Positions 15,500-26,683 of a DNA stretch of 64,000 nt are shown one piece after another. A program made the translations under genes and the position numbers. How positions within the stretch are numbered: the stretch's first letter is position 1; each line of letters starts with the position of its first letter. The DNA is from Lysobacterales bacterium (GTDB taxonomy: Bacteria; Pseudomonadota; Gammaproteobacteria; Xanthomonadales; Marinicellaceae), in assembly GCA_027067055.1 (NCBI GenBank), contig JAMOMK010000071.1, positions 46,665 to 110,664 on the forward strand, given 5' to 3'. The notes below the pieces were generated by a model. The model made no database searches. It saw only the letters and a program-made list of their open reading frames with translations, and was not told the DNA's origin.

Positions 15500-17185
15500 T
15501 TAGCCTGCCGCGTCAATTCTCTTAGTAATTATCCATTGCTGTAACAAGGATAATGAACTGTTTACTGCCCAATAAAGAACCAATCCTGATGGGAAGAAAG
15601 CAAACATAATTGAAAAGCCTAATGGCATAAACTTCATTATCTTCGCCTGCATTGGATCCATGCCTGGCGTTGGTGATAGTTTTTGCGTGAAGTACATGGC
15701 CGCAGCATTTATTGCTGGCAGAATATAAAATGGATCTGGTGAACTCAAATCTTGTAGCCACAACATAAATGGTGCTTGGCGTAACTCTACTGATTCTTGT
15801 AGTACCCAATACAATGAAATAAACACAGGAATCTGAATCAACATAGGTAAACAACCTCCCATTGGGTTCACTTTTTCCTTTTTGTATAAACCCATCATTT
15901 CTTCGTTGAATTTCTGCTTGTTGTCTTTATGTCTTTCTTTTAATGTTTTGATACGTGGCTGTAATTTACGCATACGTGCCATCGAGTTATATTGTTTTTC
16001 AGTAAGTTTAAAGAACAACAACTTAATCAAAACGGTTAAAAGAATAATTGAAAAACCCCAGTTTTGAACGATGTTATGTATGTGGTTTAACACCCAAAAC
16101 AAAGGCTTGGATATTGCTGTAAACATGCCGTAATCTACTGTTAAATCTAAACCTTTTGCGATTTTAGGTAGTTTTTCCTGTATTTTAGGACCAATATATA
16201 GTTGTGTTTTTATATCTGATGTAGCACCCGATGCTACTGTTGTAAAACCCGATGTTGCTCTTATTAAATAAGGCGTTTCTGAGTTTGGTAAATATTTACT
16301 AATAATATCAGACTTTTCATCTAGCAAAATAAAGCTTGAGAAGAAATAATGCTGTACCATTGATATCCATGCTTTAGTATTTACAGTAACATTTATTTTA
16401 TCTTCTTCAAAATCAGCAAACTTTAGTTGGGTTAAGCCTTCTTCAGGTTCAAAGTAAGCCGCTCCTTTAAATGAGATTCTACTAGGGTCATTAAAAGAAG
16501 GTTCTTTATTTAGCCATGGGTTGGTTCTTTGTAATTGCTTGTACTGCTGCCCTTGCCAATTTATCGCACTTTGGTTGTTGATGGTATCGGTTAAGGTAAT
16601 TAAATAGTCATCTGCTGATACATGGTATGTTTTCGTGACTCTCACACCATTTTTTTCAATGGTTAGTGGAATATCTACTTCACCAGAAGTGACTTCATAG
16701 TTGATTTTTTCAGCATTATAAATGTCGGTATGAACAAAACTTTGTTGTGCGCTCAACAGTCCTGATTGCGCATAGTAGTTTGTGCCGGTCTTTCTGTTTA
16801 GTAGAATAATATTATCTTTTGAATGTTTTTTTACTGGGTACTTTAATAGTTCAGCATAAACAACAGAACCTCCCAAGGTGTCTATTTCTAATTTTAGTAC
16901 ATTGGTTGTTACTGTTATAATTTGACCCGACTGCCTTTGTTTAACACTTTGTTGTGACAGCGTTTTCGCAGGCTCTTGTGGGCTAGAGGCTACTTGAGGA
17001 ATATCTCCAGAGGTCTCTGTGTTTGAACGGTTGTCATTGGATTCATCTAATTTTGTTGCCAATGAGTTTTGTTCTGGTGTTTGTTCTGCCTCAGTTTTTG
17101 GACCGTAATCCAATTGCCATTGCGAATATAAAAGAAAGCCTAAAAAGAATAGTGCGATAAGCAGCAAGTTTTTTGGGTTGTTCAT
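15500..17185 (-). CDS. yidC: Membrane protein insertase YidC
   Basis: YidC inserts and folds inner-membrane proteins with or without SecYEG. The 561 residues match the gammaproteobacterial form: N-terminal membrane anchor (NLLLIALFFLGFLLYSQWQ), a large periplasmic domain (residues about 65-340), then the conserved core of five helices, including WGFSIILLTVLIKLLFF, the cytosolic loop KQYNSMARMRKLQPRIKTLK, the NPMGGCLPMLIQIPVF segment, and a closing LVLYWAVNSSLSLLQQWII. Its start overlaps the rnpA stop by four bases. The small gene yidD, which normally sits between them, is absent. Confidence 0.98.
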   Translation of the reverse strand: MNNPKNLLLIALFFLGFLLYSQWQLDYGPKTEAEQTPEQNSLATKLDESNDNRSNTETSGDIPQVASSPQEPAKTLSQQSVKQRQSGQIITVTTNVLKLEIDTLGGSVVYAELLKYPVKKHSKDNIILLNRKTGTNYYAQSGLLSAQQSFVHTDIYNAEKINYEVTSGEVDIPLTIEKNGVRVTKTYHVSADDYLITLTDTINNQSAINWQGQQYKQLQRTNPWLNKEPSFNDPSRISFKGAAYFEPEEGLTQLKFADFEEDKINVTVNTKAWISMVQHYFFSSFILLDEKSDIISKYLPNSETPYLIRATSGFTTVASGATSDIKTQLYIGPKIQEKLPKIAKGLDLTVDYGMFTAISKPLFWVLNHIHNIVQNWGFSIILLTVLIKLLFFKLTEKQYNSMARMRKLQPRIKTLKERHKDNKQKFNEEMMGLYKKEKVNPMGGCLPMLIQIPVFISLYWVLQESVELRQAPFMLWLQDLSSPDPFYILPAINAAAMYFTQKLSPTPGMDPMQAKIMKFMPLGFSIMFAFFPSGLVLYWAVNSSLSLLQQWIITKRIDAAG

Positions 17186-17544
17186 TTACTTTTCCTAATT
17201 TTGTTAATTCTGGATTCCGCTTGATTCCATAAATTATTAATTGAACTAAAGAGGTCTTTATTGGATTTTTTCGAAGCCACAGGTCGCGCCAAGAGAACAA
17301 AGTCACAATCAACTGAAAATTCATGGTTTCTAAACGACTCCCGAATGATTCGTTTGATACGGTTGCGTACGACCGCGCGCTTATCAACTTTTTTGGAAAT
17401 CACCAAACCCAAGCGAGAATAAGGGTTTTTAGTTTTATGGATTAATACAAGAAAATTAGCATCAGAGACTTTGACTGACTTATTAAATACCGCATTATAG
17501 GCTATTTTATTTAACAACCTTGCTTGTTTTGGTAAGCCAGCCAA
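17182..17544 (-). CDS. rnpA: Ribonuclease P protein component
   Basis: RnpA is the basic protein subunit that helps the catalytic RNA trim tRNA 5' ends. The 120 residues carry the RNR motif AVVRNRIKRIIRESFRNH and the central KSVKVSDANFLVLIHK and LGLVISKKVDKRA strands. Length is normal. It sits between rpmH (19 bases upstream) and yidC (four-base overlap), an arrangement that normally also contains yidD. Identification is secure. Confidence 0.96.
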   Translation of the reverse strand: MAGLPKQARLLNKIAYNAVFNKSVKVSDANFLVLIHKTKNPYSRLGLVISKKVDKRAVVRNRIKRIIRESFRNHEFSVDCDFVLLARPVASKKSNKDLFSSINNLWNQAESRINKIRKSK

Positions 17545-17562
17545 CGTGTCTAACTTAATTTC

Positions 17563-17703
17563 TTAATGTTTAACTGTTAGTTGGTGTCTGCCTTTTGCGC
17601 GTCTTGCGTTTATTACAGCTCTACCGCCTTTAGTTTTCATGCGCGCTCTAAACCCATGAGTTCTTGCACGTTTTAAATTACTTGGTTGAAAAGTTCTTTT
17701 CAT
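17563..17703 (-). CDS. rpmH: 50S ribosomal protein L34
   Basis: A 46-codon gene read directly from the minus strand: [20 protein letters not shown] opens the protein, and [19 protein letters not shown] follows. These are the universal L34 blocks. It is two residues longer than the usual 44 because of a slightly extended tail (HQLTVKH). First gene of the leftward rpmH-rnpA-yidC-mnmE cluster; the 200-base gap to dnaA carries its promoter. Very basic, component of the large ribosomal subunit. Confidence 0.97.
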   Translation of the reverse strand: MKRTFQPSNLKRARTHGFRARMKTKGGRAVINARRAKGRHQLTVKH

Positions 17704-17905
17704 GTTACACCTTGTTACTGTTTATTTTGAATTCAAATGTTATTAAAATCCTTTACTTAATGTATTGGATTAAAAAAGGTTGGCTAGGATACTCATTTTG
17801 AATGTTTTTTTCAACTATTTTGTTATTTTCAAGCACTAATTAGCTCATTATTTAATGCTTTGCGTATAATATCCCTCTTTTTTTGATAGTTATTACATTA
17901 TACGC

Positions 17906-19216
17906 ATGATTTGGAGCAAGTGTTTAAAACGATTGGAGTCGGATATTGATACCTCTGATATTAATATGTGGCTTAAGCCTTTACAGGTAATAGAATCCAG
18001 TGAAAACATCACAATAATCGCTCCTAATGATATCGTTGTTGACAAAGTTAATAAAGACTTTTTGTCCTTAATTAAATTAGCTTTAAAAGACATTAGTCAA
18101 ATTGACTACAGTCTAGTTGTTTCATTACCATTAGCAACAAACCAGACAACAATTAGCAATAATGCAACCAAGCCTAATGAGCTAATCAATAACTTACCCT
18201 CTAATATTGATCCGCGCTTCACATTTGATAGTTTTGTTGAAGGCAGTTCAAACTCAATGGCAAAAGCTGCCGCTTTGCAAGTTTCTCAAGAGTTCCTATC
18301 TCAGTTTAACCCTTTATTAATGTATGGTAGTACAGGCTTGGGGAAAACCCATCTTTTACATGCCATTGGCAATAAAATATTAGATAACGATAAAAATGCT
18401 GTTGTTTGTTATGTGCATTCTGAACAATTCGTTAATGGTATGATTAATGCATTGAGAACCAATACTATTTCAGAATTTAAAAGTCAATACCGTTCTGTTA
18501 CCGCCTTACTTATTGATGACATTCAGTTTTTTGCTGGGAAAAATCGAACTCAAGAAGAGTTTTTTCACACTTTCAACTCATTACTTGAGTTAAAACAACG
18601 TGTTATTATTACTTGTGATAAGTTTCCAAAAGAAGTTAATGGTTTAGAATCTCGATTAAAATCTCGATTAGGGTGGGGTTTAAGTGTTTGTATTGATCCC
18701 CCTGACTTTGAGACTCGAGTTGCTATTCTACAAAAAAAGGCTATTCAAAGCGGTTATATACTCAATGACGATGTTGCTTATTATATTGCAAAAAAAATCA
18801 AATCAAATGTTAGAGAGCTTGAAGGGGCACTTAATACATTGTGGGCAAATGCCAGCTTTATGCATGTAGATATCACCCTTGATTTTACCAAAAAAACTCT
18901 AAAAGAACTCTTCAATGTTCATCACCGACATGTTACTATTGAAAACATACAAAAACAAACAGCAAACTATTACAATATTAGAACTTCTGATTTGTTATCT
19001 AAAAAAAGAACGCGCTCTTTGGCAAGACCTAGGCAAATGGCAATGTTTTTAGCTAAAGAGCTTACTGATAAAAGTTTGCCTGAAATTGGTGAAGCATTTG
19101 GTGGAAGAGACCATACTACTGTATTATACGCACATAAGAAAATCATACAGTTATTTGATGAAATTCCTGAATTTTTAGAGGATAAGCAAAAGCTTATAAA
19201 CTTACTAACTGCTTAA
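17906..19216 (+). CDS. dnaA: Chromosomal replication initiator DnaA
   Basis: DnaA binds the origin and opens it with ATP. The 436 residues (short for the class) show domain I (DINMWLKPLQVIE), a short linker, the AAA+ core with Walker A GSTGLGKTHLLHA (near residue 140) and Walker B LLIDDIQFF, and domain IV with the DnaA-box-binding helix ending in GGRDHTTVLYAHKKI. A -10-like TATAAT occurs at 17865. It is the first rightward gene at the origin. The last codons overlap one of four TTACTAAC-type repeats that continue into the downstream gap. Confidence 0.98.
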   Translation: MIWSKCLKRLESDIDTSDINMWLKPLQVIESSENITIIAPNDIVVDKVNKDFLSLIKLALKDISQIDYSLVVSLPLATNQTTISNNATKPNELINNLPSNIDPRFTFDSFVEGSSNSMAKAAALQVSQEFLSQFNPLLMYGSTGLGKTHLLHAIGNKILDNDKNAVVCYVHSEQFVNGMINALRTNTISEFKSQYRSVTALLIDDIQFFAGKNRTQEEFFHTFNSLLELKQRVIITCDKFPKEVNGLESRLKSRLGWGLSVCIDPPDFETRVAILQKKAIQSGYILNDDVAYYIAKKIKSNVRELEGALNTLWANASFMHVDITLDFTKKTLKELFNVHHRHVTIENIQKQTANYYNIRTSDLLSKKRTRSLARPRQMAMFLAKELTDKSLPEIGEAFGGRDHTTVLYAHKKIIQLFDEIPEFLEDKQKLINLLTA

Positions 19217-19383
19217 AACAAGCTGTTAGTAACTTGTTAGTAAAACGAGTTTTATTTTTTTTATAAAAGTTATTCACAAATTACTAACAACTATTTACAA
19301 GCAATTATATTGTTTATAATCAATACCTTAGGGTATATATACAGTCTTTTTACTTTAACTATTACTACTATTTATTTATATAT
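19202..19383. other. Candidate oriC, dnaA-dnaN gap with iteron-like repeats
   Basis: Between dnaA and dnaN, and overlapping the end of dnaA, the octamer TTACTAAC or its complement GTTAGTAA occurs at 19202, 19225, 19236 and 19281 (two in each orientation). A DnaA-box-like TTATTCACA (one mismatch from TTATCCACA) lies at 19270-19278, followed by AT-rich DNA up to the dnaN start. Gene direction switches between rpmH and dnaA, just upstream. This supports an origin at or near here; the 17704-17905 gap is the alternative site. Confidence 0.5.
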
Positions 19384-20484
19384 ATGATATTTAATATACA
19401 ACGAGAAACTTTATTACACCCTCTTTCAGAAATTAATGGTGTTGTTGAAAAGAAACAAACACTAGCTATATTAGGTAATTTCTATTTAAAGGCTAAAAAT
19501 GGTGTTCTTTCTATTACTGCTAGTGATTCTGAAGTTGAAATGATTGCTTCATGTAATGCTGAAATAATAGAAGAGGGAGAGATTACTGTACCTGCAAGAA
19601 AGTTTTTTGATATTTGTCGTGCTTTAAGCGATGGTTCTGTTTTGAACTTTCATGAAGAAAAAAATAAGTGTGTTATTCAAGCAGGGAAAAGTAAATTTTC
19701 GCTAGCTACACTTCCTGCTAAGGAATACCCTTTAATTGAAAATATTGAAACTTATGATACCTTAAGTTTGGAGGTTTCTAAGTTGAAGAAACTGCTTGCT
19801 CAAACTTCCTTTTGTATGGCTGTCCAAGATGTTAGGTATTTTTTAAATGGTTTGCTGTTTGAAATTAATGATAATAAAATCATTTGTGTGGCAGCAGACG
19901 GTCACCGTCTTTCTTTATCTGAGACTGCTTTTGATAACAGTGATAATGTCAATAAGCAAATATTGATACCTCGTAAAGGTATATTAGAACTGCAAAAACT
20001 AATTCGCGACAAAGATGACTTAATACAAATTAATGTTGGAAAAAATCATGTGAACTTTATTTGTGAAAACACTAGCTTAACATCTAAGCTTATTGATGGT
20101 AATTTCCCTGACTATCAAACAGTGATTCCTTTGAACATGGAAAAAACCCTTACAACCAATAAGCTTTTATTAAAATCAGCACTTCAGCGCGTTGCTATAT
20201 TATCTAATGAACAATATAAAGGCGTTAAGTTTAATATTACTCACAATACTTTAAAAATTGTAGGTCATAATCCAGAACAAGAACAAGCAGAAGAAATCAT
20301 TGAAATAGCTTCAGATATTGAAGAAATAAGAACAGGTTTTAATGTCACCTATCTAATCGATGCACTTAATGCTATTGAAGGGGATGAAATAATGTTTAAT
20401 TTTAAAGATGCACTGAGTAGTTGCCTTATAAAACACCCACAAGATAATAGCTGCCGACTCGTTGTTATGCCTATCCGCATATAG
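19384..20484 (+). CDS. dnaN: DNA polymerase III beta sliding clamp
   Basis: The ring-shaped clamp that tethers polymerase to DNA. The 366 residues are the standard length, with three repeated clamp folds: domain 1 (LSITASDSEVEMIASC), domain 2 (FCMAVQDVRYFLNGLLFEI, VAADGHRLSLSE) and domain 3 ending in the conserved VVMPIRI. The start is an ATG in very AT-rich DNA without a strong ribosome binding site; the second family residue block FNIQRETLLHPL follows immediately, so the start is right. Twenty bases separate it from recF. Confidence 0.98.
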   Translation: MIFNIQRETLLHPLSEINGVVEKKQTLAILGNFYLKAKNGVLSITASDSEVEMIASCNAEIIEEGEITVPARKFFDICRALSDGSVLNFHEEKNKCVIQAGKSKFSLATLPAKEYPLIENIETYDTLSLEVSKLKKLLAQTSFCMAVQDVRYFLNGLLFEINDNKIICVAADGHRLSLSETAFDNSDNVNKQILIPRKGILELQKLIRDKDDLIQINVGKNHVNFICENTSLTSKLIDGNFPDYQTVIPLNMEKTLTTNKLLLKSALQRVAILSNEQYKGVKFNITHNTLKIVGHNPEQEQAEEIIEIASDIEEIRTGFNVTYLIDALNAIEGDEIMFNFKDALSSCLIKHPQDNSCRLVVMPIRI

Positions 20485-20503
20485 TTATAAGACTTGATTT
20501 AAT

Positions 20504-21559
20504 GTGTTTATTAATAAGTTAAAAATCACTAACTTTAGAATACTTCAAGAAAAAGAGTTTAATTTCACTGAAAACATCAATATCTTTCATGGAGATAATG
20601 GTACAGGGAAAACAAGCATTCTAGAGTCTATTCATTATTTATCTACTGGTAAATCATTTCGAAAATGTAGCTTTAAAAGTTTAATTAATGTTGATTTTAA
20701 TTATTTAAATGTCTTTGTTGAGCTGGTTAATGATGACTTTAAAAATACTATTTCAATAAACAAGTCAAAAAGTGGTTTATGGAAAGCTCGTTTTAATAAT
20801 AGTACTATAACTAAACAATCTCAAATATCTAATTTGGTTCCAGTTGTTAGCATTGACCCTGAAGTTTATCGACTGGTGGATTTAGGCCCAATAAACAGGA
20901 GAAATTTCTTAGATTGGTTAGTGTTTCACGTGAAACATGATTATTTGATTTTGTGGAAAAAAGTTCAAAAATGCTCCAAACAACTCAATTCATTATATAA
21001 AAGCAAAGCAAACACTAATGAAATTGATTTATGGGAGAAGAGTTTCATAGAGTTTTCAGAACAGCTCAATGAAGTTAGGGAGTTGTTTTATAAACAAATA
21101 CAGCCAATAATACTGTCATTAACTAAACACATGCAAAGTGATATTTGTAATTTGGAGTTAGAGTATTACAAAGGGTGGTCTGAAGTATTAACACTTAAAG
21201 AGCAGTTAACTAAAGATCGCAAAAGGAATTTATTGTATGGACAATTACAACATGGTCCACACAAAATGGACATTAAAATCCATGTTTTAAACAACCCCGC
21301 ATCACAAGTTTTATCACGCGGACAAAAGAAGGTTTTATCATTGTCATTTTATATGGCATATATACAGCTTTTGCAGAACCATGGCGTAAAACCAATTGTT
21401 TGTCTAGATGACCTTGATGCAGAGCTTGATGATAACAAGCTTTCTAAGGTTAGCGAGTTTTTTATACAATCAAATCTTCAGCTTTTTATTACAACAGTTT
21501 TATCTAATAAAATCAAAAAAATATTTACGAATGCTCAAATGTTTCACGTAAAACATTAA
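20504..21559 (+). CDS. recF: DNA replication and repair protein RecF
   Basis: RecF acts with RecO and RecR in gap repair by loading RecA. The 351-residue SMC-like ATPase has Walker A FHGDNGTGKTSILES (near residue 29), the YLSTGKSFR block, the LSRGQKKVLSLSFYMA signature and Walker B PIVCLDDLDAELDD. It starts with GTG at 20504: an ATG two bases earlier is out of frame. Two parS-like sequences lie in the gene: a perfect one encoding FHVKHD-type residues at 20922-20937 and a one-mismatch copy at its very end. The reading frame tolerates both, as FHVKH. Confidence 0.97.
   Translation: MFINKLKITNFRILQEKEFNFTENINIFHGDNGTGKTSILESIHYLSTGKSFRKCSFKSLINVDFNYLNVFVELVNDDFKNTISINKSKSGLWKARFNNSTITKQSQISNLVPVVSIDPEVYRLVDLGPINRRNFLDWLVFHVKHDYLILWKKVQKCSKQLNSLYKSKANTNEIDLWEKSFIEFSEQLNEVRELFYKQIQPIILSLTKHMQSDICNLELEYYKGWSEVLTLKEQLTKDRKRNLLYGQLQHGPHKMDIKIHVLNNPASQVLSRGQKKVLSLSFYMAYIQLLQNHGVKPIVCLDDLDAELDDNKLSKVSEFFIQSNLQLFITTVLSNKIKKIFTNAQMFHVKH
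20922..20937. promoter_or_regulatory. parS centromere site within recF
   Basis: TGTTTCACGTGAAACA, the perfect 16-base chromosomal parS consensus bound by ParB. It lies in recF about 2 kb from dnaA, the usual zone for parS. Confidence 0.93.
21540..21555. promoter_or_regulatory. parS-like site at the end of recF
   Basis: TGTTTCACGTAAAACA differs from parS in one position (A for G), breaking one half-site. It overlaps the last recF codons and may be a weak ParB site. Confidence 0.6.
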
Positions 21560-21666
21560 CACTATAGAGGTATATGCATATACCTCTGTATATTGTTAGA
21601 TTAATGCACTTCTTATTGTTCACCATCTAGATTAAAGTATGTGGGATTAACTTATGTCTAGTTTAA

Positions 21667-24129
<2,463 letters not shown>

Positions 24130-24138
24130 AATATTAAA

Positions 24139-25035
24139 ATGAATGAACAAACGAAACAAACTATTGAGAACCTGGTAAATAACAATAAGTGTGTGCTATT
24201 TATGAAAGGAACGCCTGATAATCCACAATGTGGTTTTTCAAGCAATACGGTAGGGATATTAAAACAACTAGTAGGCAATGAGTTTGCCTCAAGCAATGTA
24301 CTTGAAAACCAAGAGATAAGAGAAGGAATTAAAGAATATGGAAACTGGCCAACTATTCCACAGTTGTATATTGATGGCGAGTTGGTTGGAGGTAATGATA
24401 TTGTTACTGAAATGTTCAATACTGGAGAATTGCAAACGATGTTGGGTTTACAGCAACCAGAAAGAACTCCTGCAAAAATAACTATTTCGAATAAGGCTCA
24501 AGAAAACATCAAGGTTGGAACAGAAAACATGGGAAATAACGTTCTTAAACTTTCTGTAGATAGTCAATTTAACACTCGGTTTTCAATTGAAGAGCCCAAA
24601 AGTTATGAGATTGTCTCAGAAGTTGGAGACATTAAAATATACATGGATGTTGGCACAGCCAAACGAGCAGAAGGAATTTCAATTGACTGGGTCGAAGACT
24701 TACAAGGGGCGGGACTTGTTATTAACAACCCAAACCAACCCAAACCAGTCAATCAATTATCATGTGCTGATTTAAAAACAGGAATTGATGAAGGGAAGTA
24801 CCAGCACATTTATGATGTTCGTTCAGAACCTCAATTTTTGGCTCAAACAATTCCTGGGGCAAAACGTTTAGATAAAGCAAATATGCAACTAATAGAAACA
24901 CTACCAAAAGAGACACCGCTTGTTTTTATTTGTACATCAGGAGCCACCTCTCAGGGAGCGTGCGATTTTTTCCACAAAAAAGGATTTACGGATGTAAGTA
25001 ATCTTGTTGGTGGGGTTTTGGCATACCATATTTAA
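24139..25035 (+). CDS. Glutaredoxin / A-type carrier-like / rhodanese fusion
   Basis: A 298-residue cytosolic three-domain protein. Residues 1-105 are a monothiol Grx4-type glutaredoxin (KCVLFMKGTPDNPQCGFS with the CGFS site, NWPTIPQLYIDGELVGG), which holds an Fe-S cluster with glutathione. Residues about 113-200 resemble an IscA/ErpA fold (ITISNKAQENIKVG, GAGLVINNPNQPKP) but contain no cysteine, so cannot bind a cluster in the usual way. Residues about 205-298 are a rhodanese domain with active loop CTSGATSQ. The architecture fits Fe-S assembly or sulfur transfer. It follows gyrB by nine bases. Confidence 0.9.
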   Translation: MNEQTKQTIENLVNNNKCVLFMKGTPDNPQCGFSSNTVGILKQLVGNEFASSNVLENQEIREGIKEYGNWPTIPQLYIDGELVGGNDIVTEMFNTGELQTMLGLQQPERTPAKITISNKAQENIKVGTENMGNNVLKLSVDSQFNTRFSIEEPKSYEIVSEVGDIKIYMDVGTAKRAEGISIDWVEDLQGAGLVINNPNQPKPVNQLSCADLKTGIDEGKYQHIYDVRSEPQFLAQTIPGAKRLDKANMQLIETLPKETPLVFICTSGATSQGACDFFHKKGFTDVSNLVGGVLAYHI

Positions 25036-25047
25036 ACGACTAACCGA

Positions 25048-25500
25048 ATGAAAAAAAAGAGTAATAAAATTATAAGCATAATAGCATTGATTATCAGTGC
25101 TTATTTTGCTAATAATTATGTTCAGGAAAATAAAAGCACTGTTACTTATAAAAAAGAAACTCAATATAAGAGTGCAAGTAACAAACAACTAGAAACTTTA
25201 ATAAAAAAGCGTCAATCCAATGTGATTATTACTTTAGATGTTACGGTCATCAATATTTTATCTGATGATAATCAAGGAGATAGGCACCAAAGGTTGATTT
25301 TAAAGAGTGGTAAAAACACTTTGTTACTGGCTCACAACATAGATATAGCTCCACGAGTCCCTGTAAAAAAAGGGGATTTTTTAAAGGTGAGAGGAGAATA
25401 CGAATGGAATGAAAAAGGAGGTGTAGTACATTGGACCCACAGGAGTACGAGTAGTCATGCGGATGGCTGGATTATTCACAACAATAAAAAGTACCACTAA
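25048..25500 (+). CDS. DUF3465 family exported protein
   Basis: A 150-residue protein with an N-terminal hydrophobic segment (KIISIIALIISAYFANNY) that serves as signal or anchor, so the rest faces the periplasm. The domain shows the DUF3465 pattern: DRHQRLILKSGKNTLLLAHNI, APRVPVKKGDFLKVRGEYEW, GGVVHWTHRSTSSHADGWI. This family has an OB-like beta barrel look and is sometimes described as nucleic-acid-binding, with no proven function. Its stop overlaps the ATG of the thioesterase by one base, part of a rightward operon starting near 24139. Confidence 0.85.
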   Translation: MKKKSNKIISIIALIISAYFANNYVQENKSTVTYKKETQYKSASNKQLETLIKKRQSNVIITLDVTVINILSDDNQGDRHQRLILKSGKNTLLLAHNIDIAPRVPVKKGDFLKVRGEYEWNEKGGVVHWTHRSTSSHADGWIIHNNKKYH

Positions 25501-25928
25501 TGAAAAACATTTGGAAACAAGAAGCTCCACTATATACATTAAACCAAAACAGAACCGCTGGTTTAACAGATGAGTTAGAAATTATTATTACAGGCAGAGG
25601 TAAGAACTGGTTATCAGCCGAAATGCCCGTTAAAGCAAAACATAAACAGCCTTTTGGTATTGTTCATGGTGGGGCAACAGCAACACTGGCAGAAACAGTA
25701 GCAAGTATTGCTGGGTGGCTTTGTGTTGATCACAAAAAACAAGCAACAGTGGGTTTAGAATTAAACATTAACCACCTAAGAGCAGTTAGAGAAGGTTATT
25801 TAACAGCCATATCTAAGGCTGTTCACATTGGAAGAAAAACACAAGTGTGGCAAATAGATATTTATAATCAAAACTTTAAACAGGTTTCTACCGCACGATT
25901 GACAGTAGCAGTTATAGACACAATCTAA
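25500..25928 (+). CDS. PaaI-type hotdog thioesterase
   Basis: A 142-residue cytosolic hotdog-fold protein of the PaaI/YdiI/EntH kind, which hydrolyses acyl- or aryl-CoA thioesters. Seen: KHKQPFGIVHGGATATLAET (the HGG catalytic loop), LELNINHLRAVREG and TARLTVAVID at the end. Length is typical. It overlaps DUF3465 and the following acyltransferase by one base on each side, so it is translated as part of a lipid-related operon. The substrate is not predictable. Confidence 0.9.
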   Translation: MKNIWKQEAPLYTLNQNRTAGLTDELEIIITGRGKNWLSAEMPVKAKHKQPFGIVHGGATATLAETVASIAGWLCVDHKKQATVGLELNINHLRAVREGYLTAISKAVHIGRKTQVWQIDIYNQNFKQVSTARLTVAVIDTI

Positions 25929-26683
25929 TGCCGCTTATTCGTTTTTTATTTCGCTCGATACTTTTTATTTTATCAGTAGTAATTGTCTTACCGCTGGTAT
26001 TATTTTTAATAACAATCGCACAGAAGAAAAACAACAGAAATTTTAATAAAAAGGTGGTGAATTATTGGTCAAAACTTTTGTGTTTTGTTTGTGGATTGAA
26101 ACTAAACTGCAAAGGAAGCATTCAAAAAAATCCAGTATTAATAGTAGCAAACCATATTAGTTGGGTAGATATTCCGGTTATTCATTGTTATAAATTGGTT
26201 GGGTATGTTGCAAAAGCAGAGATAGAAAACTGGCCGTTTTTGGGACTTGTTGCTAAGTGTGGTGAGTCATTGTTTATTAAACGAGGAAAACAAGAGTCAA
26301 GACAAAAAGTATTAGAGTCAATAAAACAAAGATTAAATAACAACCGTTCTATTGCAGTGTTTCCAGAGGGGAAGGCAACAAATGGTGAATATTTGGGGCG
26401 CTTTCATCGTCAGTTGATGCATGCGGCAGTAGAAGAAAAGAAGCCCATACAGGCCATTGCAATAAAGTATATAAATAGGGATGGATCAAGAAACAGAGAA
26501 ATTGCTTTTAAAGATAAAGAAAATTTTTTGAGCAATGTTTTCAGGATATTAAGTTTACCAACAAGTACCGCAGAATTAACTTTTTGTGAAGTTATTGATA
26601 CCACTGACATATCAGCAAGGCAAGCGGCGATAATTAGCCATAAACAAGTTGAAAATGAATTATTAAAAAATGCCTACATGTAA
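25928..26683 (+). CDS. 1-acyl-sn-glycerol-3-phosphate acyltransferase-like (PlsC family)
   Basis: A 251-residue membrane-bound acyltransferase transferring acyl chains to lysophospholipid or a related acceptor. An N-terminal membrane segment (FLFRSILFILSVVIVLPLVLFLIT) precedes the PlsC domain with NHISWVDIPV (HX4D catalytic motif near residue 78), KAEIENWPFLG, SLFIKRGKQ and FPEGKATNG. The C-terminus is helical and basic. It could be the main PlsC or a paralogue acting on ornithine or other lipids. It overlaps the next hydrolase gene by 14 bases. Confidence 0.9.
   Translation: MPLIRFLFRSILFILSVVIVLPLVLFLITIAQKKNNRNFNKKVVNYWSKLLCFVCGLKLNCKGSIQKNPVLIVANHISWVDIPVIHCYKLVGYVAKAEIENWPFLGLVAKCGESLFIKRGKQESRQKVLESIKQRLNNNRSIAVFPEGKATNGEYLGRFHRQLMHAAVEEKKPIQAIAIKYINRDGSRNREIAFKDKENFLSNVFRILSLPTSTAELTFCEVIDTTDISARQAAIISHKQVENELLKNAYM

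Noticed and set aside
15522..15854. 110-codon frame overlapping yidC in another frame
   Set aside because: Lies inside the conserved membrane core of yidC; no similarity to any family.
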